A DNA stretch of 64,000 bases from Vicugna pacos (Eukaryota > Chordata > Mammalia > Artiodactyla > Camelidae), in contig NC_133018.1 of the NCBI RefSeq assembly GCF_048564905.1, positions 3,658,001-3,722,000 of the forward strand, written 5' to 3'. The translations under genes were made by a program, and so were the position numbers. Positions 1 through 12,470 of this stretch are shown here, one piece after another. The notes beneath the pieces were generated by a model. It saw nothing but the letters and a program-made list of their open reading frames with translations. It did not search any database and was not told the origin of the DNA. Each line of letters starts with the position of its first letter. Position 1 is the stretch's first letter.

Positions 1-1988
1 AACACTTTTACCTCTTCTTTTCCAATTTGGATCCCTTTTATTTCTCTCTCTTGTCTGATTGCTGTGGCTAGGACTTCCAAGACTATGTTGAATAGGAGTG
101 GTGATAGTGCACAGCCTTGTCTTGTCCGAGATTTTAGTGTGAAGAGTTTTAGGTTTTCACCATTCAGTTCTATGCTGGCTGTAGGCTTGTCGTATATAGC
201 TTTTACTATGTTGAGATATGTTCCCTCTATACTCACTTTGGTGTTGAATTTTATCAGATGCTTTTTCTGCATCTATTGAGATGGTCATGTGGTTTTTGTC
301 CTTTCTCTTGTTGATTTGGTGGATTCCATTGATTGACTTGCATATGTTGAACCACCCTTGTGTCCCTGGGATGAACCCCACTTAATTATGATGTGTAATC
401 TTTTTTATGTGCTTTTAGATACTATTTGCTAACATTCTGGTAAGGATTTATCGTCAGTGATATTGGTTTGTAATTCTCATTTTTTGGTGTTTCTTTGCCT
501 GGTTTTGGTATCAGAGTGATGGTGGCTTCATAGAATGAGTTTTGGAATATTCCCTCCTTTTCAGTCTTCTGGAAGGGTTTGAAAAGGACTGGTATGAGTT
601 CTTCTTTGTATGTTTGGTAGAACTCCCCAGTGTAGCTGACCAGTCATGCACTTTTATTTGTAGGGAGATTTGTATTGCTAATTCGATTTCATTTCTAGTG
701 ATCGATTGTTCAAGTGGTCAGTTTCATCTTGGTTCAGTCTTGGTGGACTGTATGTTTCTTCTCAGTTATCCATTTTGGTTCCATATAGTTTTTCATAATA
801 TTCTCGTATGCTATTCTGTAGTTCTATGTTATTTGTTGTAATTTCTCCATTTTCTTTTCTTATTTTGCTTACTTGTGGTCTCCATTTTTTCTTCTTTGTT
901 AATTTGTCCAATGGTTTGTCGACTTTATTTACTTTTTCAAAAAACCAGCTTTTGCTTTGATTGATTTTTCTATCGTTTTCTTAATCTCTATCTAATTTAT
1001 TTCCTCCCTAGTCTCTATTGTTTCCTTCTTTCTGCTGCCTTTTGGATTTTTTTGCTCTTCTGTTTCTAATTCTTTTAGCTGGTGGGTTAGATTTTTTATT
1101 CGACATTGTTGTTTTCTGAGGAAGATCTGTATCGCTATTAATTTCCCTGTTAACACTGCCTTTGGTGCATCCCATAAATTTTGTGTGGTTGTGTTTTAAC
1201 TTTTATTTCTCTCTAGGTATTTTTTAATTTCAGCTTTTATTTCATCATTGACCATTGGTTTTTTAATAGCATGTTTTCTAATCTCCATACTTTCCTTTTT
1301 TCTCCTTTGTTTCTCTGTAGTTGATTTCTTGTTTCATGGTGTTGTGATCAGTAAAGATACTTGAGATAATTTCTATCTTCTTGAAATTGTTCCAGCTTCT
1401 TTTGTGCCCAAGTACATGATCAATCCTAGAAAATGTTCCTTGTGCACTTGAGAAGAATGTATATCTTATTTTGGGGGGTGTGTATTGCTCTTAAAATATC
1501 TACCAACTCTAATTTTTCTATTGTATCATTTAATTTCTCTGTTGCCTTATTTATCTTCTGTCTGGAAGATCTGTCTATTCATGTTAATATGGTGTTAAAA
1601 TCTCTCACAATGATATTAGTCTCATCAGTTTGCCCCTTTATCTCTCTTAGTCATTGTTTTAATTAGTTAGGTGCTCTGATCTTGGGTGCATATATATTAA
1701 TGAGTGTAATATTCTCATCTTTTATTACTCTTTTAATCATTATAAGATGCCCTTCTTTATTTTTCTTTATGTGCATTATGTTAATGCCTGTTTTGTCTGA
1801 AATGGGTACTGCTACACCTGCTTTTTTGGCTTTTCCATTTGCATGGAATATCCTTTTCCATCCTTTCACTCTCAATCTATATGTGTCCTTCTCACTTAAG
1901 TGGGTCTCTTGTATGCAGCATATAGAAGGTTCTTGCTTTATTAACCAGCCTGCCACTCTACGTCTTTTTATTGGAGCATTTGAAACAA
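1..1988 (-). mobile_element. LINE-1, 5'-truncated, left part only (cut by window start)
   Basis: Reverse-strand translation gives pieces of L1 ORF2p. The endonuclease start is seen near 1663-1956, with the run PSICCIQETHL followed by a KGW...ANGK segment. Reverse-transcriptase-region pieces lie at 157-381. The 5' truncation falls about 20 residues into ORF2, so the 5' UTR, ORF1 and the ORF2 start are absent. The reading frame is split by several frameshifts and stops, so this copy cannot move. The 7-bp string TGTTTCT at 1989-1995 may be its target-site duplication, by comparison with the fuller copy at 58675-62747. The same truncation point in both copies means they descend from one insertion. 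Confidence 0.9.
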
Positions 1989-3242
1989 TGTTTCTGATTT
2001 AAAGAAAAGAAACAGCCAGCATTGTATTAAGTTGATCATCTAAAGAAACATCTTCAACGTCATAAAGGATGTCTCACAAAACTTATAGCAAAATTCCCAC
2101 TTAAAGGTAAAACTGCTTTAAATGCCAAGGTTCCCATACTTACTTTCCACTAGTCAAGATATTCCACAGATTTGAGCCAATGAAATGAGATGAGGGGGAA
2201 CGAGTGTTAGGAATAATGAGATAAAGTTGCTCTTTGATGATGATGGCTTAGTGTACTTAAGTAAAATTATCCCAAGACACTCAGTAGGAGGAGTATTGGA
2301 AATAATATGAGTGTGAAGAAAAATGACCATACAAGGATGATAAGGGAAAGTCAGGTTTCCTCTGACACAGGTTATAACTACCCAGGATAGGAAACTGGTG
2401 AAAGATTTACAAGTTCAATATAAATTCTCTTAAAACCCCTAGGAATAAACTTAACACAAAATGTGCAACATTCCCATGGACAAAACATAATGCACCTTGA
2501 CTGAGGGACACAATAGAGAAAGACATCAATTCTCCTCAAAGGGCACATCTATTCTATGAAATTACTAACACAGCACCAAAGGGATAATTCTAAAAAATTA
2601 GTAAACAGATTCTAAAGTCGAACAGTGACAATAATGACAGACAACAGATACAAATATTTTCAATCAGTAATAATGACAGGGTCGTTCTCTGCCAGGTACC
2701 GAAATACACTGTCAAGCAAACATCATTTAAATGGGGTAGGACGGCCTTAGGAACTGATCATTAGATCAACAGAACCGCAGAGAGGATGTGATATGTCATT
2801 GATTTAGGATTTGATATAAACTGTGTTTATTTTCAACAAATCCACGACGATTATCGCTTCCTTTGGAAAATATATAAGGTTATATTCCTGCCTATGCAAA
2901 CGTGAACTCCAGGCAGAGATAAAACACAGCAGAGCAATGACAGTGTCAGAATAAAATGGGAAAGAAAATCGAAAGAAAGATGCCTTTCCTGTGTTTGCCA
3001 CAGATCACAGAAACAGCCAACCTGATATGTGAAAATTCAAAAGGCTTTATGGTGAAGACTTCAACAAGAAAGGCATAAAACAGACCAGGGAATAATATTT
3101 GTGCCACACATTCTTAAAGAGGGGTTATATCCCTAATGGATAAAGAGTTTCTATCAAAATTAAAGAAAATACAACCAATTGAATGAAAAAAAAAGGCAAA
3201 ATTATGACCGGTTAATTCACAGAAGAAATAAAATCACTAATA
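1..3242. repeat. Segmental duplication, left copy (partner 60759-64000)
   Basis: The whole interval matches 60759-64000 in the same orientation, covering the L1 end and about 1.25 kb of older sequence beyond it. A hand comparison found about 50 differences over 3.2 kb, nearly all single substitutions plus a few 1-bp indels. The match runs off both window edges, so the true unit is longer. Spacing is about 60.76 kb. Confidence 0.95.
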
Positions 3243-3965
3243 AAAAATATGAAAGGATAATAAGTTTCATGAATAATCAAACAAATAAACAACATACATA
3301 TTTGTCCTCATTTTTGCCCATCAGATGTGCAAAATAACAAAAGGATCAGCCCTGCCACGGTGTTGGCAAGGATGCAGAGGAGCAGGCATCGTCATTCCCT
3401 CTAGTGAGTGGAAGCTGGAGCAGACTTTTGGGAGGACCACTGGTGCCACGTGTGAACATTTTAAAGCGTGTTCTCCATGACCCAGCAATCCCACTGTTAG
3501 GCATCGTTCCTATGGAGACACTTCAGTGGACTTCACACACGTACAAAGCACATGCACATATGTGACAGTTTCCACTGTAGCATCTCTTGTAATTGATATT
3601 TTTAAATGGAAACAACCTAAATGTCCATTACTTGGGGAATGACTAGAGACATGCTGGTTCACCCAAACTGTGAAGTCTGACAAAGCCATGATGAAATTCT
3701 TATGGACTGATGGAGAAAATGTCAACAGATTGTTTGAAAAGCTAACTGCAGGCTACTGTACAGAGTATGACTCCTTGTTGGAAAAATAAAATCCCAACAC
3801 GGGTAGGATGTGGGGGGATGGTAACAGGAAATGCTGTTTTATACACTTTTGTGCGTAATCTTTGTTTAAAAGCACATAGTACTCTTGTATTAAAAATTAT
3901 TTCAGAAGATAAAAATGAAATATATTTTCTCATGAACATTTTCATAACTATAGAAAAATAAAGCA
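2390..3965 (+). mobile_element. Old LINE-1 remnant (3' part of ORF2 and 3' UTR), degenerate
   Basis: The plus strand resembles decayed L1 ORF2 3' sequence. It includes a diverged 'aggaataaacttaacaca' stretch near 2450, a 'gttggcaaggatgcagagga' stretch near 3360 and 'acaacctaaatgtccatta' near 3612. No long reading frame survives. It is much older than the L1 at 1-1988 and lies in the opposite orientation. Family is assigned from memory of L1 consensus; exact borders are uncertain. Confidence 0.65.
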
Positions 3966-4899
3966 AAAATTAACACTAGGTGGATCCCCACCTGCCAGAG
4001 ACACGCTGCTAAAATTTTTCTATATTTTCTGAATGGCTTTTGAAAATGCACACGTAATTTAAATACCCAATTACAGAAACATAATTTCGGAGGTTTGTGT
4101 AAGAGTCCATGTGTATTTAGCCCACCCTTCCTGCTGGGTATTTGGGTTATTTCCATTTTTCTCCTGCCCTTAATAATGTTGAATTTCTGGTCTGGGGGCC
4201 TCTGGTTATGTCTTTGTAAATTACACAATTTAAGCAAATATGCTTTTAAAAAAATGACTTCCTGCATTTTGCAAAAAAAATGTATATTTTTGACTTGTAT
4301 AGACAGTCCGGGTCAGTGCCTGTTCCTCCCGTCAGCCCTTGGGCACCTCCACTTCACATCCCCTTGTTGAGTCCATCGGAGATCTTGGTACCTGGTCACC
4401 GTGGACCAGCCACTCCTCCATCCTCTAATCTGGCCTCACACCAGTCTCTGATCTGCTGCCAAAACACGGATATGATTCTGAGAGTCCCCGACTTAAATCC
4501 CTCAATGACACCTGGACCCCAGCATAAAGGACCCCCGAGGTCTTTGCGAATCTCACGAAACTGGGTGCTCCCTGCCGGCCTGTGCACTCCACTCTCCTCC
4601 TCAGCCCATGCAGCTCCCTTCACTGGGAGCTCCCATCACAGGTCAGAGCCCTGGGTCTGCAAGACCAGCTCAGGCACCCCCCTCCCATCTTACTGTTTCT
4701 AAAATGGTCCAATAGTCCTGTACCTGGACCAGCCCCCCCCTTGGGTCAGGCCTGGACCCAGGAAGCATTTAAGAGCCGTGCTGAGGAGCTGAGCTCCGTG
4801 GGGGAATCTGAGCCCAGCCTTGGCTGCCTTCTCTGGATGCCTTGCAGACCTGCCGCTCTCTTGGATCATTTTCTTAAAACAGAGGGCACAGTGGTGCCT

Positions 4900-5020
4900 G
4901 TTGACTCTTGGCATCTTACAGTCCTGGGTCTGCGCCCACGAGCTATGTGACGTTGGGCAGGTTGCCTCACCTCTCTGGACCTCTATTCCTGTCTGAAAGA
5001 TGGGGATGAAAGCAGGATCT
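4900..5020 (+). mobile_element. MIR-like SINE fragment
   Basis: Contains the usual MIR core in order: an 'agctatgtgacgttgggcag' stretch, then 'cctcacctctctggacctc', then 'ctgaaagatggggatgaa'. These match the tRNA-derived MIR core with modest divergence. Ends are approximate. Confidence 0.7.
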
Positions 5021-6209
5021 GCATTGTGGGGCTGCTGCCCCAAAAAGAATCAGTGCCTGCTGGGGAGGTCCTGGCCCTGCCTCCCTGCTTCTCACGTGCT
5101 CAGAGGACTGGGGCGGGGCAAGTGAGGCACTGGGCTTGGGGGCCAAATTTAAGGGGTGCCCCCCAAACTCAGTCATTGAAATAAATAATCTTTCAAATCA
5201 ATGGTAAAAAATAAAAATCAATGCAAACAAATTCACACTTTACAAAACATCAACACTTTAAAGAAAGCCAGTGTCTGCTCAGGCCGCTTCTCTCCTGCTG
5301 ATTTCCTTTCTCACTGCTCTCCCCTCTGGTCATCCATCCCTGGATGTCCTCAAACGAAACCACTCTCCCTCTGCACCACGGCTCGCTCTGCCCCTTACCT
5401 TTATCCCAGGCGCTGCAGGCTGGATGAACTCCGTGCCGAAGTCCCGCTCGCCATGGTGCTGCCGATGGGGGCAGGCGGCCAGGGGCAAACAACAGGCCAG
5501 CAGTGTTACAGGCCAGTGCTGGATGGGGCCAGGGCTCTGCCCCCTGGAGATCTCAAGGCCCGGCTGGCCTGTCCTGGCCTCTTTGGCCCTCAGGGTCAAA
5601 GGCAACTCCAGCCCAGCTGGAGGGAGGCCAGCAAGTGCCCCTGGTTTCTCTTGCCAACAGTGGCTGCCCCCATGCGCCCCAGTCGCGTGGCCCCTCCTCT
5701 GCCTGAGCTTTTTCTCTCCTGGCTCCTGGCACCCAGCCCCCTCCAGGGCCCACAGCCCTTACTCCTGGAGATCTCTCCCAGAGTGGCATGTACTAAGTGT
5801 TCCACTGTGTTGGGGATCCAGGGCTCAATTATCACACCAAAGCCCATACCCAGCCCTGTCCCCCAGACCCCTGGTTCCGCACACCGGCCCCACTGATGTC
5901 TTTGTTCCACTAGGGCATCTCCAGATTTGGACTATCTCCGAGGGGCCCAGCCAGGCCGTGGAGGGTGACCAAGTGCCCAACAGAACAGGAGTTGCTGAGG
6001 CCTGAGGTCAGTGGGCTGGGGCTTCTCTTGTGACCAGTCCCCCGGGCTGGATCCCTGTAGCCTCCACTCTGGCCAGCAGAGACTGCCCTTCCTTGGCCAG
6101 GTTGGCAAAGCCTGGCCCGCACCCCTTCGTCAGCTCCTCACTCAGTTTCTTAGTCAGGAAGGGGTTCTGTGGGGTGGCGTCCTCTACCATTTGTTCAAGG
6201 AGTGATGTT

Positions 6210-6330
6210 GAAAGCAGCCAGACCTAGGTCACCTCTGGGCCTCAGTTTCCTTATCAGTTAACTGGGGGCGGTTCCTTTGCCACAGGGAGGCCACGAGGAA
6301 TAAGGAGATCACATGTCTGCTAAGTCGGGG
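6210..6330 (+). mobile_element. MIR-like SINE fragment
   Basis: 'gggcctcagtttccttatc' followed by a 'taactgggggcggt' segment and a decayed 'ggaataaggagat' tail follow the order of the MIR core and 3' part. Short and diverged; ends are approximate. Confidence 0.6.
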
Positions 6331-8085
6331 TCTGTTTTGAAGCCCAGGAATGGAATATGGGACACAGTGATGCAGTGATGGGAGGGTGCTGTTTATCCAA
6401 CACTGACAGCGTAGCTGAGCGCCCAATGAGCTGATTTTTCTCTCCCATTAGAAGATGAGGTCACTGATGTTCAAGCAGATTCTGAACATTCTCGATGCAA
6501 CACTGTCAAGAGGCCGGGCTCTCCCACATCTCCAGGGCATTCTTTGAGGTTGTGGCCTCTGTCTGGGTCCCGGTGCTGTCACGCTGCTGGGGTAGGGAGG
6601 ACTCAGGGCTGCAGGCTGCACATTCCTGCTTGTCACAGCCAGCACCTGCCCTCTCGCTTTCCAGTTGCTTTTCATCCCCAGGAGCTCTAATACGTCCACT
6701 CAAGTCCAGTGGTGCATCCCTCCTGGTTTTCCATTTCAGCAATTCTGAAAGATGCCCCCCTAACCCAGGCCTCCCAAAGTGACTTTCCTGGGAGGATTCT
6801 TTAAGAGTCATCTGGCCCGAGTTTTGACTCTCCTGCTACACCTGGTGGAAATCAGTCCAGCCCCTTTCATGTCACATGGTCACAGGCCAACAGCCGAGAC
6901 TTTATTTCTCTCATGGGGATGAGGACCACTGTCTGTGGGTCTCACAAGCAAAGGCACAGGTCGCTTCTGTTTGGCCCATCTTTTCAGTGATGTCTGTGGT
7001 AAAGAAGAACAATGGAAAGTAAAGGCAGTGTCTCCCTCTGGAGCAAAATATGCCGGAAAGTATCCTGCAGGCAGCATGAAATCCCAGACCGTCCCCAGCT
7101 CTGGACACTGATGGAGGTGAGGGGGAGGAAGACCTGAAATCGATGGTCGTGATTGTGGTCTGACCAAACTCAAGGAGCAGCTTTGGAAGAATTCCAGGCT
7201 ACCAGGCCCCGAGCTGAGGCCTGGCCTTCAGAACACACGCAGGTCCCTGGCCTTGGAGATGGGCCCGGTACTGAATAGTAACAGGGTGTGGGTGATGTAG
7301 CAGACATCATGGAGGGTACGGGGGTGCCCCTGACCCAGTCCATTTTTCTCCTCACTGAAGTGCTTGGCCCACTCCAGCCTCAGGCCCAGGATCCTTACAC
7401 CTTGTGGGCTGAGCAGGTCATCTCCTCACACACACTGCTCAAGGCCCAGAAACTATGGTTACCCCTGGGAAAGCCCCAGGTCTTGGGGAGTCAAAGGGGC
7501 TGTCTGTAAGCTCAGTGATTACAGATATTTGCTCCTACCGCTAACCTGCATTGGGCCCCAGGGATTCCCTGGGCCCCCAGATGCCTCTTCCATCAGTCTC
7601 ACCCTCAGTGACCCACAGGCATGGCAGATGGCTGGAGTCTGGGAACAAATGAGAAAACTGCCCCTCTTCTGCCCTGCTCCATGTCAGACCTTGGTCACAC
7701 GTGAGCATCAGAGTGTGACTCAAAATCCTGCTTTGCCAAGCGCACCTGGCCTTTGTGGAGGCATTAAGAAGCTGCCCTGTTCTGCCTGTGCCGAGAGCTC
7801 CTGGGGCAGGTCCTGGATGCCCTACCCTGGTGTCCCAAGTCAGCTCAGGGCCAGGGACAGTCCTATGTGCTTGAGAAAGGTTTCAGGATGACAGTGACTT
7901 GGCAGGAAAGGGGTGCTGGAGAGAATGAGGTCCCGGGACCCGGGCAAGAGATATAGGCAAATTCTACCAGAACCAGGTCTGAGAGACACACAGCCATAAT
8001 TTTACTTCAACCTTAAATGTAACAGTGGAGGAGGAAGATTTTATGTCGGGGTGATAACCCTCACACACACACAGACACACTTAAG

Positions 8086-9150
8086 ACCCAACTGGAGGGA
8101 CAGACATCAGACCAGCAGTCCCAGAGGTGGAGCTGGAGGAAGGGCCGCCCCCAAAAGCACCTAGGGCAGCTATGGGAATGACTGAGCTGCTGGCTGCTGC
8201 GGTGGCGGGATGCTTACATCTCTATGTGCATTTATAAATACTCACAAAGTGTTTCTAAATGTTGTGATTTTTAGTGTATGTAAATTATATCTTAGAAAAG
8301 AAGAAAAAGTGGAAGAAGATTCCAAGGAGCAAAGTCTCACTTAGAGATTGTGAACAAGTCTTGAGAAAGCAGAGGACACTCTCCCCAGAACAGGGAGGGA
8401 GGGAGCAGGTGTGGGCAGAGAGGGACCCTGGCTTCGAGGCTGTCCTCGCCAGCCCACCCTGGCCGTCCTCTGTGGCCAAGGCTCTGTGCAGGCAGCCCCC
8501 TCCCTGGCTGGTCACTAAATAAGCACAGACGGAACAGTCTTCACTGGTCCCCCTTCTCCATCCGTGTCCCATTCCCTGCACTCTGTCCCTTTGTCTGTCC
8601 ATCAGACACTTCTGCAGACTTTCTTCCAGTCTGAACACCACATGTCCTGGGGTGTGCAGGTGGTGGGAGCATCGTGGTGGTGGGTTTATTCTGTGCAGTT
8701 TTCCTGGCTCCTTCCCTCCAGAGTAAGGGGGCAGGACCTGCCCCACGAGAGGGACCTGCAGGGGCATGTTTGGGACAAAGTCACTGCAAACCCTTGGAAA
8801 GAACAACCCTTTCCTGGAGTGGGGGGATGGGATGGGCTGGTCCTGTGTCCCCTGAGAGTCCAGTCAGACTCGGGTGACAGAGGTCCCTGCTGGATCGAAC
8901 CCTAGGATCCTCTCTACTCCTGCTCCCATCCCCCATCCATCCTTCCCCGGGAGACCAGTGACCCTTCCCCTCCTGCCCCCGTGGACCCATTCAGACCACG
9001 GGCAGCTCCTGGACTCTCTCTGTCAGCCCCCATCACTGGGGGCCCTGCTGAGGTTCAGGATCCAGCCCTGAAATCAAACCCGATCCCAGTCAAGTCAGAG
9101 AACAGGATAAGTGTTATTGTTAAACTCAGCTAATCAACATGGACTCAGAG
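8086..9150 (+). repeat. Orphan copy of a three-copy locus-specific segment
   Basis: Resembles 12260-13145 and 45010-45910 in order and orientation. It starts with an old L1 3'-UTR end (the 'atgggaatgactgagctgctg' region near 8172), then a GC-rich 0.8-kb segment ending near the 'gaggttcaggatccagc' stretch. In the other two copies it sits between an IGLV3 gene and an IGLV4-like gene. Here the IGLV4-like gene is absent and the next gene on the right is an IGLV3. It carries no coding sequence I recognise. Confidence 0.75.
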
Positions 9151-9506
9151 GAGAAAGTTGCTGGCTGTTCAATGGCTCAGATGAGCAGACAGATTCTTGG
9201 GTCGAATGCTGGAAAATCCGGTGACCACTTAAGGAAATGCTGAGGTAACTACCCTGGTAAGATGTGTCTCTGTTTGTTCTTCCATTCAAAACCTCTGTCC
9301 CCCATTCATATCCTGTTCAGCCAATCCCAGGACACACTGGTCCAGCCAGGCAATGTTTCACCCCTGATCCACCGTGTGCAGGGCTGCTTGGAGGGCAAAT
9401 TGAGAGCAGCCTGGAAGACTCAGACCTGGAGGAACCGGGCCAGACCTGTCACTGCTTTGACCACAGGCCTCCTGGGGCTGGAGGAGAGGGTGACACAGAT
9501 GGAGGG

Positions 9507-9545
9507 GGTTTGTGTCCCACTTCCCCATCTGCCTGTGTCACTGTG
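9507..9545 (-). other. V-lambda RSS, 23-bp spacer
   Basis: On the minus strand: consensus heptamer CACAGTG (9545-9539), a 23-bp spacer and nonamer ACACAAACC (9515-9507), directly after the V exon. This is the 23-type signal expected for V-lambda, which RAG pairs with 12-type J-lambda signals. It looks fully usable. Confidence 0.95.
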
Positions 9546-10024
9546 AGCATTATGCCCACTGCTGTCCCATACCTGACAGTAATAGTCGGCCTCGTCCTCG
9601 GCCTGGGCCCCGCTGATGGTCAGGGTGGCTGTGTCCCCAGAGCTGGAGCCAGAGAACCGCTCAGGGATCCCTGAGGGCCTATTACTGTTACCATATATGA
9701 CCTGCACAGGGGCCTGGCCTGGCTTCTGCTGGTACCAGCTAGCATAATAACTTCCAAAGTTGCCTCCTTGGCAGGTGATCCTGGCCGTCTGTCCCAAGGA
9801 CACGGACACCGCGGAGGGCTGAGTCAGTGCAGAAGAGGCCACATAACCTGCAGGAGAGGAGAGGAGAGTGAGGGTGAGGACCAGGGTCCCATTCCTTAGG
9901 ACCATGCACCCTTCAGCATCTCATTGCTGAGCTGATGTTGAGGGCCCAGCTGATCCCTGGGTACCCTGGGGGCAGCACCTGTGCAGAGAGAAAGGAGCGG
10001 GAGCAGGACGGGATTCCAGGCCAT
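9546..10024 (-). CDS. IGLV3: Immunoglobulin lambda variable segment, IGLV3 subgroup, apparently functional
   Basis: Germline V segment encoding the variable domain of a lambda light chain. Leader exon 9979-10024 (46 bp) starts [16 protein letters not shown]. The intron 9848-9978 has GT and AG ends, and the V exon is 9546-9847. The leader reads into YVA, and the mature chain starts [16 protein letters not shown]. First Cys is in ITCQGG, Trp in [12 protein letters not shown] and second Cys in ADYYC; CDR3 starts [10 protein letters not shown]. All hallmark residues are present and no stop interrupts the frame, which ends in full codons at the heptamer. Framework 1 and the GSYYASW region resemble human IGLV3-19. 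Position VQVIYG carries Gln where Leu is usual. Its closest relative in the window is the IGLV3 at 42282-42772. The symbol is subgroup level only. Confidence 0.95.
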
Positions 10025-10110
10025 GGTGAAGGCGCCCTGAGCTCTGCCTCTGAGCCCATAGGTGGGGGTGGTGTCTCAAGGCCTCTCTTATCCTCAGAAT
10101 GGACATCCTT

Positions 10111-10118
10111 ATGCAAAT
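10111..10118 (-). promoter_or_regulatory. Octamer promoter element of the IGLV3 gene at 9.5 kb
   Basis: ATTTGCAT on the minus strand, 86 bp upstream of the leader ATG. This is the orientation used in light-chain V promoters and binds OCT1/OCT2 with OCA-B. A TATA-like GATAAGAG follows about 25 bp downstream. Confidence 0.9.
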
Positions 10119-10439
10119 CTACTTCCTGGCCCTGTGTCCCTGGTGATCATCTCCCTGCTGAGCAGAGAGCATTTGGGCTCAATGGAGGATTTCGCTAGAG
10201 GCCCCACTCCCAGGCCCGGCCCCAGGTCCCAGAAGTGTCTCTGGTGCTGAGTGAGGAAGTGCTGCCCCCTGCCCCCAGCACAGAGAGGCACACCTCAGTC
10301 TGGGCCTGGGCTTCCCCTCTGGGCCTGGGTGACACAGTCATCCTGTCTAGGGCTGTGGGCATAACATGGGGGCTGGGCAGTGCTCAGAGCAGGTGCTGTG
10401 GGGACAGCAGTCACCACGCTGCTGTGAGAGGCCATTATT

Positions 10440-11577
10440 CCAACACTCGAGAAAGTGAAGTTTATCTTTTTCTTCTGAGGCACATTTGGGTCATTTATGT
10501 CGTGGTGCCTGTTTTAGAGGAATCCACAGAAGAAGATCACCAGGATGTGGGGTGACAGAGGAATCCTTTGATGACACCGGAAGCAGAGTTCATAAAAGGA
10601 AAGTTTGAGAAGTTGAATCTCACCAAAACTAGAATCTTTTGGGTTTCAAATATTTTAAATGAGGATAAAATAAATAAGTAATAGACACATAGAAAACTTT
10701 GCACACCACATATCCAACACACAGCTGGTGTTGAGATTATTCTCAAAACTAAATGGTAAGAATTATCTGACAGAGTCTGTTTAAAGAATGAGCAAAATTA
10801 AGAGCAAGTATTTCATGGAAGAGGATGCAGAGATGGGAAACAGCTCATGGAAAGGTTGGTATCAGTTGACATGAGAGTAATGCCGGCGCAAGAGCATGCC
10901 GAACAACTGCACACCCATCAGCATGAGTAAAGTGAAAAGTGGTGACAGCCCGGACACTGCAGGGCCATGGACCACCGGGTCCCTCCTGCGACGCTGGTGG
11001 GATGGGAACTGGGCCAGTTGTTGGGGAACAGTGGAAGCGTCTTCAAATCGTAAATTGCAGTTGGGTCCCTATGATCCAGCAACTGCTCTCCTGCCACTTT
11101 AGCTCAAGAAGTGACAGCTACTGTTCCCAGTGAGCCCTGTGCACGGCTGTTCAGAGTAGCTTCCACACAATAGCCCCCAAGGGAGACCGACCCGATGTCC
11201 TGCAGAGGAAGGCTGGGTCCCAGACGCTGGACCTGAATATTGGAACAGGACTCAGCCCTGAGAAGGAGGGGACTCCTAGAGCACACGGCAGTTTTGAGAA
11301 ATCTGCAGGGGGTTATGCGGAGTGAAAGATGGCAATTCCAAAAGCCTTCATTCTCTGAGTCTAGTTCTTATTTCTTTGTAGAAGTTCTGAACAAAATTAG
11401 AAATGAAGAACTATATAGAGTTTGCGGGTTTACGGGCAGGGAGGGGGCACGGGAGAAAGGAAGTCAGTATTGTTATTAAGGTAAAACTCAAGGGTCCTTG
11501 AGGTAGTGGAACTGAGTTATTTCTTGACCTCGCTGCTAGATTTGAACCTACATGCATGATAATATCACACAGGACTC

Positions 11578-11619
<42 letters not shown>

Positions 11620-12470
11620 TTAGTACATGTAATACTGGGGAACTCTGAGCTTGGACTTTGGGCAATGGTTTGATCAAACACTTGACCAACAAGATATGAA
11701 GTTGACAAATAAGCCCTTAATTTATGTTCACCAGTGTAAGTCGCTGAAGAAAATTAAAAAACATGCGATGCCACGTGATGTGCGTGAGAATGACTTTGGT
11801 AAAAACCAAACACGCCCAGAGCTCAGGGGATGGGCAGCAAAAGGAACTCTCCTCAGTGGCTGAGGACCACAAAAAGCAGCATCAGGCCCCCACAATGGAT
11901 AATAGTTTGCCAGAGTCTCAGACAGGCCCTCCCGTACCTGCCGTAGGAGCCATCAGTTCCATTCCCAGGTGCTTCCCTGAGTGAAATAAAAACTTACACC
12001 CACAAAGTTCCTATTACAAGTGTTATAAAGGCTTTATGTGAAATTATCAAAGTGTGGACTCTCGATCCAAACCTAATTTTACAACTGGTAGAGGAAAAAC
12101 AAAGAGTGATGCATCCATGCTGTGGAATCTACTCAGCAAGGGGCCTGCAGTGAACGATTAGCACCTAAAACTACACAGACGGATCTCATGCATTACACTG
12201 GGTGAAAGAAGCCAGAATCAAAGGGCAGCCATGGTGACTGCATTTCTCTGATGCTCTGACCAGGACCCAAGTATGGGGACAGACAGGAGACCAGTGGTCC
12301 CAGAGGAGGGGCTCGAAGAAAGGCCGTATCCACAGGCACCTGGGGAAGTTATGGGAATGACTGGGCTGCTGTCTGTGTTGGTGCTGGGATGCTTACATCT
12401 CTATATGCATTCATTAATACTCAAAAAGTGTCTAAAAATTGTGATTTTTAGTGTATGTAAATTATAACTT
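10440..12470 (+). mobile_element. Old LINE-1 remnant(s), 3' ORF2 to 3' UTR
   Basis: Decayed L1 motifs follow in L1 order on the plus strand: 'gttgaatctcaccaaaacta' near 10613, 'gaagaggatgcagagatggg' near 10818, 'gggtgaaagaagccagaat' near 12200 and a 3'-UTR end around 12270-12470. The same remnant recurs at 43190-45200, and related ones flank the V genes at 27.4 and 39.1 kb, so it predates the block duplications. Possibly two adjacent L1 pieces. No open frame remains. Confidence 0.65.
11579..11617. repeat. (AC)n microsatellite
   Basis: About 19 uninterrupted AC units. The paralogous position near 44330 holds only a short imperfect CA stretch, so the array grew or shrank after the A/A' duplication. 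Confidence 0.98.

Larger units (their letters stand above)
3966..8085. other. Gene-free stretch between L1 remnant and first V block
   Basis: I see no gene here. Reading frames of up to about 240 codons occur near 5.2-6.0 kb on both strands. They overlap in several frames, lack recognisable domains or splice-site context, and fit GC-rich chance frames. Two MIR-like SINE pieces are annotated separately. The sequence is not duplicated elsewhere in the window as far as I can tell. Confidence 0.6.

Noticed and set aside
4280-4950. Proline-rich frames that might suggest an exon
   Set aside because: Composition follows GC-rich DNA; no consistent splice sites and no similarity to known genes of the lambda locus region.
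5201-6005. Overlapping open frames of 231 and 244 codons on the plus strand
   Set aside because: Several frames on both strands are open together in GC-rich DNA, with no domain, no homologue I recognise and no splice or promoter context; chance frames are the simplest reading.
8285-8806. 173-codon minus-strand open frame
   Set aside because: Lies in the three-copy segment; the other two copies do not keep the same frame, so it is not under coding constraint.
1-9500. Search for J-lambda, C-lambda or VPREB-like sequence on the left side
   Set aside because: No 12-spacer RSS followed by an FGxGT motif and no constant-domain sequence found; these probably lie outside the window.
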